Shown in pieces: positions 8,174-15,441 of a stretch of DNA of 34,605 nucleotides. A model generated the notes under the pieces. It did not search any database, was not told where the DNA came from, and was given only the letters and a program-made list of their open reading frames with translations. Position numbers and translations under genes: made by a program. This DNA is from Methanosarcinaceae archaeon (lineage in GTDB: Archaea > Halobacteriota > Methanosarcinia > Methanosarcinales > Methanosarcinaceae): the NCBI GenBank assembly GCA_021106765.1, contig JAIOTO010000022.1, positions 1 through 34,605 of the forward strand. Reading direction: 5' to 3'. The first letter of the stretch is position 1. Each line of letters starts with the position of its first letter.

Positions 8174-8234
8174 ATCGTACCACCAAAAGTAAATTATTGT
8201 TTAGTATTAATCGTCCTACAATTCATATATCATA

Positions 8235-8250
8235 CTTTATAATATATAAG
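8235..8250 (-). promoter_or_regulatory. TATA box for the PEF-CTERM gene
   Basis: On the minus strand, CTTATATATTATAAAG lies about 65-75 bases before the signal-peptide ATG at 8173, inside a very AT-rich stretch. It supports 8173 as the native start of the gene downstream. Confidence 0.5.
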
Positions 8251-8362
8251 TATATTTATTCAACTCAATATAATACTCATTATTATCATACACTGTCTCG
8301 AGAACTGATATGTAACACTCATAAGACAATACTCTGAAAAACACAATCATCAATCAATTTGT

Positions 8363-9343
8363 CTAAAACAGATCAAGTCTTTTGCCAATACCACCATGTA
8401 AAGCTTTTCTATAGATCATATAAGCAGTTGCAACATCCTGAATTGCAAGGCCGGTTGAGTCGAAGATCGTAATATCGTCAGGTTCATTTCGTCCAGTTTT
8501 GATGCCCGCTATAACCTCCCCAAGCATGCAGTGGATATCCTTCTCTGAGATCAGCCCCTTCGAGAACGGTACGTTCACCTCTCCTGAATGAGATGCCTGT
8601 GCAATGTCATCGACCACGATCTTTCCTTTCCTCAGGATATTTACATCCAATTCTTCCTTTCCCTTTGCATCAGCACCAATAGCATTTATGTGTGTTCCGG
8701 GTCGTATCCATTCTGATCTCACCAGAGGGTTTCGAACAGGCGTGGTGGTAACAAGGATGTCGCATTCACAGACCTCTTCAGGCGTATCCTTTACAACAAT
8801 ATCACAACCAATGATCTCTTCCATCCGTTTACTAAAGCTATAGCTATGTTCCTTGTTGTGGCTGTAAACCTTCACTATTTCTATGTCGAATACATGGGAG
8901 AGGGCAAGTAGTTGGGTGTGGGCCTGGGTACCACAGCCCACCATTCCCACAATATGTGAATCCGGCCTTGCGAGGTATTTAGCAGCTAATCCCCCTGCGG
9001 CACCTGTTCGTATGGCGGTGAGATAGGTCCCATCCATTAGTGCTATGGGAGCGCCGGTCGTTGTTGAGTTGAGGACAACGAGTGCCATAACTGTGGGTAA
9101 TCCTACGTTATGATTGTCCGGATGGACGTTCACGATCTTGACGCCTGCAATATCCTCATCCTCAAGGCAGGCAGGCATGGTTCGCAGATCTCCATTGTGG
9201 CTATCGAAATACAGGTATGATTTGGGAGGCATCTGTACCATTTTGCGACCGTGCTGTGCAAATGCTGATTCAACTGCATCCATTGCAGAAGGCATATCAA
9301 GTAATGTTCTCACATCATTCTGATCCAACCATAGAATATCCAT
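8363..9343 (-). CDS. Ornithine cyclodeaminase / alanine dehydrogenase family protein
   Basis: The 326-aa protein belongs to the OCD/mu-crystallin family of NAD(P)-dependent enzymes. Substrate-side motifs come first (KSYLYFD, GDLRTMPA, GVKIVNVHP), then the conserved RTGAAGGLAAKYLA, the dinucleotide loop GMVGCGTQAHTQ, and HINAIGADAKGKEELD with the catalytic Asp. FDSTGLAIQDVATA closes the pattern. Family members either convert ornithine to proline or interconvert alanine and pyruvate; archaeal alanine dehydrogenase is in this family, and sequence alone does not decide. The ATG at 9343 is preferred over an adjacent TTG at 9346; GGGTGATC lies just upstream. It diverges from the DUF434 gene. Confidence 0.88.
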   Translation of the reverse strand: MDILWLDQNDVRTLLDMPSAMDAVESAFAQHGRKMVQMPPKSYLYFDSHNGDLRTMPACLEDEDIAGVKIVNVHPDNHNVGLPTVMALVVLNSTTTGAPIALMDGTYLTAIRTGAAGGLAAKYLARPDSHIVGMVGCGTQAHTQLLALSHVFDIEIVKVYSHNKEHSYSFSKRMEEIIGCDIVVKDTPEEVCECDILVTTTPVRNPLVRSEWIRPGTHINAIGADAKGKEELDVNILRKGKIVVDDIAQASHSGEVNVPFSKGLISEKDIHCMLGEVIAGIKTGRNEPDDITIFDSTGLAIQDVATAYMIYRKALHGGIGKRLDLF

Positions 9344-9407
9344 CAATGATCACCCTGTCAGATTATGTTGCGATATGTATAAATCTTGCTGCTACTAACT
9401 ATTCGTA

Positions 9408-10091
9408 ATGTCTATTACATGCGATGATAGGGAAATCGATCTGAAAGATCAGCTCATTCAACCGGCACATGACATCCGGTATCTGCTGTCAAGGGGTTAC
9501 CCAAAGACAGGTGCCATACAATTTGTTTGTGATCATTATCGTCTAACTGTACATCAACGACACGTTCTGACACGGATTGTAATGGTGCCTGAACTTGTGG
9601 GACCGAGGATATCAAAGAGGGTTTCCTGCAGTGATCTTGAGAATTGCAGTGTGGCAGTTGATGGGTATAATGTGCTGATAGCCGTTGAAAGTATACTCAA
9701 AGGATACTGCATGTGGCTTGGGGACGATGGGTATGTCCGGGATACCAGGGGGATATTCAGAAAGTTCAAGATGACAGACAATACATTCCAGGCAGTGGAT
9801 ATCGTATTGAGATTACTTAATGCACAAAATGTAAGATATGTACATATCATCCTTGATTCTCAGATGAGCCAAAGTGGAAAGCTTGCAGCCCACCTTCTGA
9901 CGGTGTTGGCAAAATATCAACTGGACGGGGATACCATAACTTCTAAACAGGCTGATCATGATCTGAAAATGGGTAATTCTGATGTCGTAGCAACTGCGGA
10001 CGGTGTGATCATAGATGCAGTGGATCATGTAGTAGACATCCCTGCCTGTATCATGGACATGATGGGTATAATACCCGCTACAATTCCATAA
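9408..10091 (+). CDS. DUF434-family protein with NYN/PIN-like motif
   Basis: The 227-aa protein begins with an alpha-helical DUF434-type domain (about 15-65, DIRYLLSRGYPKTGAIQFVCDHY). A second domain follows, beginning VAVDGYNVLIAVES and continuing through DDGYVRDTRGIFRKFK and VHIILDSQMSQSGK. The VDGYNVL strand, with an Asp at the end of a first beta strand and later acidic residues (TADGVIIDAVDHVVD), recalls NYN/PIN-type ribonucleases. That link is my inference; the family's function is not established. The ATG lies close to an AT-rich promoter with no clear ribosome site. It is a single gene divergent from the OCD homologue. Confidence 0.78.
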   Translation: MSITCDDREIDLKDQLIQPAHDIRYLLSRGYPKTGAIQFVCDHYRLTVHQRHVLTRIVMVPELVGPRISKRVSCSDLENCSVAVDGYNVLIAVESILKGYCMWLGDDGYVRDTRGIFRKFKMTDNTFQAVDIVLRLLNAQNVRYVHIILDSQMSQSGKLAAHLLTVLAKYQLDGDTITSKQADHDLKMGNSDVVATADGVIIDAVDHVVDIPACIMDMMGIIPATIP

Positions 10092-10213
10092 GTTGCTGAT
10101 CTCATACAGCCTTATTTTCAGTCAAGTATCTTCGATATTATAATTTATCAGAAATCTCATCATCCAGAATACTCGATAATTTGATGTATCTTGAGCATCC
10201 ATTCTTTCTGATG

Positions 10214-11122
10214 ACCAACATAGGTATCATAATGACCGATCCTGATGACTGGACCACACAAGCATTATTGTCTGCCTGTCAAAAGAAAGGCCTGACCCCG
10301 CAGTTGATATGCCTTGGAGATGCCGAGGTCAATATCGTGGAAGATCTCACCTGCAGTGCAGGATGTATGGACCTCTACGACCTTGACGTTGTTGTTGTGC
10401 GGGATGTGGGAGCTGGTACATTTGAAGGTATATCATTCCGGTTTGATATTCTCAGACAGCTGGAACTGAACGGTGCAATGCTCGTTAATTCTCCGGGATC
10501 TATTCAAAATGCAGCCAATAAATACCATTCATCCTATCTTCTGGCAAGAAAAGGTATACCTATTCCACGAACGTTCGCAGTCCAATCTGGGGAAAGGGCA
10601 ATGGATGTATTTGACAAGGTTCCGGATGCTGTGATAAAACCCATATTCGGGTATAAGGGACGTGGGATCCTCCGGGTGCAGGAGGGGAGTGTGATAGACC
10701 CCGATGGATCTGTGTCCAGTGTTCTCGTGGAAGATGCGGTCGATGAGGTACTGTTGCGTCGGGGGATGTTATATATTCAGGAGTTCGTTGAAAATCCCGG
10801 ACGTGACGTACGTGCATTCGTTATCGGTGATCGTGTTGCCGGTGCGATATATCGCAATGCTCAGGATGGTTACTGGCTTAATAATCTCAGTCAGGGGGGG
10901 ATGGCATCAGCATGTGTATTGTCCCCTGAACAGGAAGAGATATGTCTGAAAGCCTCAGAAGCGATGGGTACTGTCTTCTCAGGAGTTGACCTGATAGAGT
11001 CACCGTCCGGACCACTGGTGCTTGAGGTCAATGGGACTCCGTCTGGAGCAGGTATTTATAGTGTATGGGGAATAAATGGTGCTGAGATGATCATAGATCA
11101 CATCCTGGCAGAGATTGGGTGA
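10214..11122 (+). CDS. RimK-type ATP-grasp glutamate ligase, MptN/CofF-like
   Basis: This is an ATP-grasp ligase of the RimK family, about 302 aa from this start. It has an N-terminal substrate domain (NIGIIMTDPDDWTTQALL), NSPGSIQNAANKYHSS, the ATP-binding strands AVIKPIFGYKGRG and YIQEFVENPGRDVRAFVIG, and a metal-binding end LVLEVNGTPSGAG. In methanogens such ligases add alpha-linked glutamate to tetrahydromethanopterin (MptN, giving tetrahydrosarcinapterin) or cap F420 (CofF); MptN-like is my preference, not proven. The frame is open from TTG 10181 and ATG 10184, but those add a hydrophobic tail unlike the family, so the ATG at 10214 is chosen. No ribosome site is visible. A TATA-like run is at 10136-10149. 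Confidence 0.75.
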   Translation, partial: TNIGIIMTDPDDWTTQALLSACQKKGLTPQLICLGDAEVNIVEDLTCSAGCMDLYDLDVVVVRDVGAGTFEGISFRFDILRQLELNGAMLVNSPGSIQNAANKYHSSYLLARKGIPIPRTFAVQSGERAMDVFDKVPDAVIKPIFGYKGRGILRVQEGSVIDPDGSVSSVLVEDAVDEVLLRRGMLYIQEFVENPGRDVRAFVIGDRVAGAIYRNAQDGYWLNNLSQGGMASACVLSPEQEEICLKASEAMGTVFSGVDLIESPSGPLVLEVNGTPSGAGIYSVWGINGAEMIIDHILAEIG

Positions 11123-11157
11123 GATGTGGTCAGGTTGTGACGCAGAGGTACTATCAA

Positions 11158-11505
11158 ATGGTAGAATATAAACAGTGCATCATAATACGTGATGATCTGA
11201 AGCTTTCAAAGGGCAAACTTGCAGTACAGGTAGCTCATGCTGCTGTTTCTGCATCTGAATGGGCTGATAGGTCCACACTTGAGATATGGAAGGATGGCGG
11301 TCAGAAAAAGGTTGTATTGAGAGTGGGAACCGTACGTGACCTGTTCGAACTGAAGGAAGATGCAAGACGCCTGGACATTCCTACGGCACTGATCACGGAT
11401 GCTGGTCTTACCCAGATCCCACCTGGAACTGTGACTGTGCTTGGTATCGGTCCGGCCAGGGCAGATACGCTCGACAAGATCACTGGTTCATTGAAATTAG
11501 TGTGA
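11158..11505 (+). CDS. pth2: Peptidyl-tRNA hydrolase, archaeal type
   Basis: Pth2 frees tRNA from stalled peptidyl-tRNA in the cytosol. From the ATG at 11158 the product is 115 aa, the family's usual length. It holds the family signature: QCIIIRDDLKLSKGKLAVQVAHA, the KKVVLRV strand, the helix ARRLDIPTALITDAG, and the terminal TVTVLGIGPARADTLDKITG. GAGGT lies 8 bases before this ATG; the longer frame from 11119 adds an unrelated tail overlapping the ligase stop. It heads a run with the transglutaminase-like gene and truD. Confidence 0.95.
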   Translation: MVEYKQCIIIRDDLKLSKGKLAVQVAHAAVSASEWADRSTLEIWKDGGQKKVVLRVGTVRDLFELKEDARRLDIPTALITDAGLTQIPPGTVTVLGIGPARADTLDKITGSLKLV

Positions 11506-11528
11506 TATCCTGACCATCGGAGGGCTTC

Positions 11529-12704
11529 ATGAAGATCTTCACATCTCTGTATAAGCTTCTGTTGCTAATCCTTCTGATCCTTCTGGTATTTTCATTATCC
11601 ATTTATCTGTCAGGACCGATCGGTGACCTCGGACAACAGATACGTTCCTCCACACCGTTTGCAGAACACACCGATGAACAGTATTACCTACAGAATGATT
11701 CCCTGACAGTGCCGGCAGTGCCCGGATATTCGCCACATGAGACGGAGGCTATCCCTGATGCGGATTCGATGATGCCGCCTGGCTTTGAGATCGTCAGTAA
11801 GTATGTCCATGGCACTTTCTATCAGGATGGTACGGCAGTGGTCGAGTTCCTAGTTGAGAACACAGGCGATACAACGATATTCGTATATAGTTATGGGATC
11901 GAACTGCCACCTGATAACACATTCATTGGACATGATACAGGATATACGATCAAGCCCGGCGAGGAACAACTTGTTGGACTGGTCAACGTGGAGGTTCCCC
12001 CTGGTGACGACGAACTTACGCTGAAGCCTGGACTGGGAGTGCTGGCAAAGTCTTCCTCGCGTGGTTGGTATGATTATAATGTTCAATTCTTTGAGGAATT
12101 CACCGTGGATGTCAGTCCATTACCAACAGTAACGAATCCCGATTATCGATCGAATCCACCACAGCTATTCAGTATGACAAATCTCAAGGTAAATTCATCA
12201 TCCCCCAGTGTGCGAGCGGTTGCAGCAGTCCCTGCGAGAAAATATGCTGGAGCATATAATATATATCAGGTCTGTGCACTGTTCGATCATACTCAGGATA
12301 ACATCAACTATATTAGTGATCCTCGTGGCGATGATCATTGGGCAGATCCGGACGAGACGCTCATGATCGGAGCTGGTGACTGTGATGATTATGCCATACT
12401 CCTATCCTCCCTCATTGAAGCGATAGGTGGTACTACCCGTATCTATACCACCGATACTCATGCATTTTGTGCTGTCTATGTCGGGGACGCAGGACAATCG
12501 GAGGATGTCGCTGAGGCGGTGCAGAACTATTATGGGCATGTACCGATATATTATGCTACTGATGAATATGGTTCATGGTTGCTGCTAGATCCCACATCCG
12601 GGTTGTATGCAGGCGATCTGCCTGCAGGGGCTGTGCCCACGGCAGATGGATGGGAATATGTGAACACAACGACAGTGAATGTTATCGATATCTTGCCTGA
12701 ATGA
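11529..12704 (+). CDS. Membrane-anchored transglutaminase-like protein
   Basis: The 391-aa protein has an N-terminal membrane segment (about residues 8-28) after two Lys and a Tyr, so the rest is probably extracytoplasmic. A beta-rich domain at 90-195 with a conserved-looking FYQDGTAVVEFLVENTG comes next. The C-terminal transglutaminase/protease-like domain has the Cys-His-Asp triad in order: C285 (GAGDCDDYAILL), H311 (TDTHAFCAVYV) and D354 (WLLLDPTSG). Such enzymes act as proteases or cross-linkers; the substrate is unknown. GGAGG is 5 bases before the ATG. The stop overlaps an ATG of the next frame (ATGA), linking it to pth2 and truD. Confidence 0.85.
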   Translation: MKIFTSLYKLLLLILLILLVFSLSIYLSGPIGDLGQQIRSSTPFAEHTDEQYYLQNDSLTVPAVPGYSPHETEAIPDADSMMPPGFEIVSKYVHGTFYQDGTAVVEFLVENTGDTTIFVYSYGIELPPDNTFIGHDTGYTIKPGEEQLVGLVNVEVPPGDDELTLKPGLGVLAKSSSRGWYDYNVQFFEEFTVDVSPLPTVTNPDYRSNPPQLFSMTNLKVNSSSPSVRAVAAVPARKYAGAYNIYQVCALFDHTQDNINYISDPRGDDHWADPDETLMIGAGDCDDYAILLSSLIEAIGGTTRIYTTDTHAFCAVYVGDAGQSEDVAEAVQNYYGHVPIYYATDEYGSWLLLDPTSGLYAGDLPAGAVPTADGWEYVNTTTVNVIDILPE

Positions 12705-12718
12705 AGGAGTTGTACGAC

Positions 12719-14035
12719 ATGAAAATACCATTGATCGAAGAACAGATCGGAATCGACCGGTACAGCACTACTGTTGATGGTGTTGGTGGCGTACTACGTC
12801 AGCAGATCTCTGATTTCATTGTGAGGGAGATCACGAACCGCCAGGAAGGGGATGACGGTAAACATCTTGTTATTGAGCTTACGAAACACAACTGGGAACT
12901 ACACCATCTGATCCGTGATATCTCACGCATCCTTCGTATCAGCAATAAGCGTATCGGATTCGCGGGTACAAAGGATAAACGCGCGATCACGACGCAGAAG
13001 ATCAGTATCTATGATATAAATGAAGAGGATATTGAGACGATCCATTTAAAGGATATGGAGCTGAGTGTGATCGGGAGGTCTAACAGGTCAGTTGGTCTTG
13101 GTGATCTTTATGGCAATGAGTTCGAGATCACTGTCCGTGATATTGATCTTGATGAGGATGAACTTTCCACACAATTGGAGAGTATTACGACCACCATCCA
13201 TGCAAATGGTGGTGTACCCAATTTCTTCGGGATCCAGCGATTTGGTGCCTTCCGTCCTATTACACATCTGGTAGGCGAATCGCTTGTTCGTGGCGATATC
13301 GAAAAGGCTGCGATCGATTATATTGCCAAGTCTTTCCAGGGTGAGCCTGAGGAGACTCAAATAGTGCGTGATCGTGTGTTCGAAACACGGGAATATGTGG
13401 AAGGACTGAAACAATACCCGGTGCAGCTTCGCTATGAACGTGCTATGATGCACCATCTGGTATCCAATCCTGATGATTTTGTAGGTGCTTTTGGTGTATT
13501 GTCGAAGAACCTGCAAAAGATGTTTGTGCATGCCTATCAGTCATATATATTCAATAAGGTGATCTGCACCCGAATGTATGAGGGTCTGCCTCTGGACCAT
13601 GCCGTGGAAGGCGATATCGTCTGTTTCAAGAATAAAGAAGGGCTTCCGGACGCATCCAGGACCCAGAGAGTGACAGAGGAGAATGTTGACGGCATGAATA
13701 ATCTGATCAGACGCAGTCGGGCATTTGTGACTGCCCCTCTGGTGGGATATGATACGGAGATCGCATCCGGGATACCGGGAGAGATCGAACGCCGGGTGCT
13801 GGATGAGTTGTGTGTACCGATCGAGGGATTCAGACTTCCACAGATGTCAAAGTTGGGTTCAAGGGGTCTGCGGCGTGAGATCCTGCTACAAACCGATCCT
13901 ACCTACAGAATAGGTGAGGACGAGCTAAATCCTGGCAAACAGAAAGCAGTGCTTGAGTTCAGTCTCCCAAAGGGGAGTTATGCAACAATGGTTCTGCGTG
14001 AATACATGAAAGTAGAGCCTTCAAAAATGAGTTGA
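12719..14035 (+). CDS. truD: tRNA pseudouridine synthase D (TruD)
   Basis: TruD makes pseudouridine at position 13 of tRNA. The 438-aa protein has the N-terminal DFIVREI strand, the catalytic loop GFAGTKDKRAITTQ with D86, RFG-type NFFGIQRFGAFRP, and the insertion and C-terminal stretch RRRSRAF-like to SLPKGSYATMVLREYM. The length matches archaeal members. The ATG at 12719 follows AGGAG with about 9 bases between and matches the usual N-terminus; an ATG at 12701, overlapping the upstream stop, is the alternative. It is the last gene of the pth2 run. Confidence 0.95.
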   Translation: MKIPLIEEQIGIDRYSTTVDGVGGVLRQQISDFIVREITNRQEGDDGKHLVIELTKHNWELHHLIRDISRILRISNKRIGFAGTKDKRAITTQKISIYDINEEDIETIHLKDMELSVIGRSNRSVGLGDLYGNEFEITVRDIDLDEDELSTQLESITTTIHANGGVPNFFGIQRFGAFRPITHLVGESLVRGDIEKAAIDYIAKSFQGEPEETQIVRDRVFETREYVEGLKQYPVQLRYERAMMHHLVSNPDDFVGAFGVLSKNLQKMFVHAYQSYIFNKVICTRMYEGLPLDHAVEGDIVCFKNKEGLPDASRTQRVTEENVDGMNNLIRRSRAFVTAPLVGYDTEIASGIPGEIERRVLDELCVPIEGFRLPQMSKLGSRGLRREILLQTDPTYRIGEDELNPGKQKAVLEFSLPKGSYATMVLREYMKVEPSKMS

Positions 14036-14142
14036 ATGGACCTGAGCCCGGATCGATAAGTTCAGTACTTCAATATTTATAAATGATAACTTATGGCGCT
14101 TTTCGATGAATTAATATGTGTTGAAAACACCGCCTCATGCCC

Positions 14143-14150
14143 TTTATATT
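14143..14150 (+). promoter_or_regulatory. TATA box upstream of the candidate RNA
   Basis: TTTATATT lies about 27 bases before the first base of the hairpin cluster and is not positioned for the DtxR gene, which has its own TATA. This spacing is the archaeal norm for a transcript beginning near 14170. Confidence 0.5.
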
Positions 14151-14169
14151 TACAAATAATATGAATGTG

Positions 14170-14286
14170 AAGTTGGAATCAAAGGATTGTGATTCTGGTG
14201 CCCCCGAGTTGCCAGCCCCCGAGTCGCGCCTCGGGAGGGCGCGTCCGTTTCGCTAGCGCTCAAGCGGACTAAATGTTGTTTTTTTT
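14170..14286 (+). ncRNA. Candidate GC-rich three-hairpin RNA
   Basis: A GC-rich island in AT-rich intergenic DNA. Hairpin 1 is GAATCA (14176-14181) with TGATTC (14190-14195). Hairpin 2 is CCCGAG (14218-14223) with CTCGGG (14230-14235); a second copy of CCCCCGAGT at 14201 can replace the first arm, and CGCGCC (14225-14230) can pair instead with GGCGCG (14238-14243). Hairpin 3 is GTCCGTTT (14243-14250) with AAGCGGAC (14262-14269), whose loop holds the self-complementary CGCTAGCG. A U8 tract (14279-14286) follows. A TATA box sits about 27 bases before the predicted start. No open frame explains it. It could be a small RNA gene or a dispersed palindromic element; the strand is inferred from the TATA and U-tract. 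Confidence 0.55.
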
Positions 14287-14308
14287 ACAGATCCCCGCAC
14301 ACACAAAT

Positions 14309-14318
14309 CTTAAATATC
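14309..14318 (+). promoter_or_regulatory. TATA box for a leaderless DtxR-type transcript
   Basis: CTTAAATATC ends about 21 bases before the ATG at 14339, the spacing expected when transcription starts at the start codon itself. No ribosome site precedes that ATG, which agrees with a leaderless transcript. Confidence 0.5.
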
Positions 14319-14338
14319 GTTCCAAAGCTAGTTCCTAT

Positions 14339-14767
14339 ATGCAGAAGATCACCGGTATGGAAATCTCGCCCAGGAAGATCGAGTACATGAAGTTCCTTCT
14401 TGAACGTGGCGATACTGTGCGCACCAGTCAGATGGCGTCCCATCTGGGAGTGGATCCTTCCACGGCTACGAAGACCATCAATGAACTTGCGGATGCAGGA
14501 TATGTGAAACATACGCCGTATCGAGGTGTTAGCCTGACGGATAGGGGAGAGGAGTATGCTGAGTTCCTTGTGAAGCGCCATCGTATACTAAGCCTGATGC
14601 TGAATCATTATGGGCTCTCGTCTGAGGAAGCATGTCAGGAAGTGGGCAGGTTCGAAGGGTATGTGTCACGTTATGTCATTGACCGCATATGCAGTTCGAT
14701 GGGACATCCTACTGTGGGGGTCTGCGGACTGATCGCACATGATGGGTGCGATATGCCGGAGAAGTAA
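14339..14767 (+). CDS. DtxR/MntR-family metal-dependent regulator
   Basis: The 142-aa protein has an N-terminal winged helix (SPRKIEYMKFLLERGD, then QMASHLGVDPSTATKTINEL with the recognition helix, and the wing GVSLTDRGEEYAE) and the start of the DtxR dimerisation domain (RHRILSLMLNHYGLSSEEACQEVGRFEGYVS). DtxR proteins repress metal-uptake genes when bound to Fe2+ or Mn2+. Canonical ligand positions are only partly recognisable: E in EEACQEV, and a C-terminal Cys-rich end (ICSSMGH, VCGLIAHDGC). No SH3-like third domain is present. The frame is open from 14273, but the ATG at 14339 fits the TATA position. It converges with tfuA, 5 bases apart. Confidence 0.82.
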   Translation: MQKITGMEISPRKIEYMKFLLERGDTVRTSQMASHLGVDPSTATKTINELADAGYVKHTPYRGVSLTDRGEEYAEFLVKRHRILSLMLNHYGLSSEEACQEVGRFEGYVSRYVIDRICSSMGHPTVGVCGLIAHDGCDMPEK

Positions 14768-14772
14768 TCGGT

Positions 14773-15441
14773 TCAGTCATCCCCAAGGAACTGTTTTATA
14801 CTCTCAAGCACAGCGATGGCATCGGTTCGTTTGATGTCAACTTCGTGATTTTTACAGAATGCTGTAATTGCGTCTGCATCGTGGGAGGAGAGTATATCCA
14901 TATTCATTGCATCCTTGATGATACCCAGATAGCTGCGTTGTGGATAATGGGTATGTTGTGCGATCCCGAGCAGGCGCTGTGTGAGGGTGTGGTCGATAAG
15001 ACCCACAGTCTGTGCGGCATTGAGAGTTTGCCTTATGTTGACCAGGGGGGTTGAGACAGGTTCATGCGTCTCGGGATTGGTGGTGACCGCTACCTCATCG
15101 TCGGCCTCGAGAACACCATCACGGTACCATTCATAGACCTGCCCCACACCGATCATCCCGTGGCGATCCAGCTCCGAGGCACGCAGTGCACCCATGCTGC
15201 CCCCTCCTATCACTTTTATCCCTTTTTTCATCGCTGCCAGGATCTCACGGTGTGCGACTGCAGCCCTTTCAAAGAACACACCATCAATGATACCTATGAC
15301 ATCAAACCCCTGCCCTGTGACCTTTGCCACATCGCCCCGGCGTACCGGCGGGAGATAGGTGGCATCCAGGAACTGACGGGCATCGCTATGGTTGATGCTT
15401 GTGCCTGTGAATATCACTGCTCGTGGTCCTGTGTCACTCAT
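14773..15441 (-). CDS. tfuA: TfuA-like partner for McrA glycine thioamidation
   Basis: TfuA proteins work with YcaO to convert Gly to thioglycine in the active-site peptide of methyl-coenzyme M reductase alpha subunit; TfuA probably delivers or activates the sulfur. The 222-aa protein shows the family start AVIFTGTSINHSDARQFLDA, the GDVAK strand, GIIDGVFFERAAVAHREIL, and GGGSMGALRASELDRHGMIG. Its ATG overlaps the ycaO stop (ATGA, 15438-15441), so the two are translated together. The general pair in methanogens is established; assignment here is by motif. Confidence 0.93.
   Translation of the reverse strand: MSDTGPRAVIFTGTSINHSDARQFLDATYLPPVRRGDVAKVTGQGFDVIGIIDGVFFERAAVAHREILAAMKKGIKVIGGGSMGALRASELDRHGMIGVGQVYEWYRDGVLEADDEVAVTTNPETHEPVSTPLVNIRQTLNAAQTVGLIDHTLTQRLLGIAQHTHYPQRSYLGIIKDAMNMDILSSHDADAITAFCKNHEVDIKRTDAIAVLESIKQFLGDD

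Noticed and set aside
14143-14286. tRNA or C/D box RNA in the GC-rich island
   Set aside because: No cloverleaf, anticodon arm or CCA end, and no RUGAUGA/CUGA boxes in the right places.
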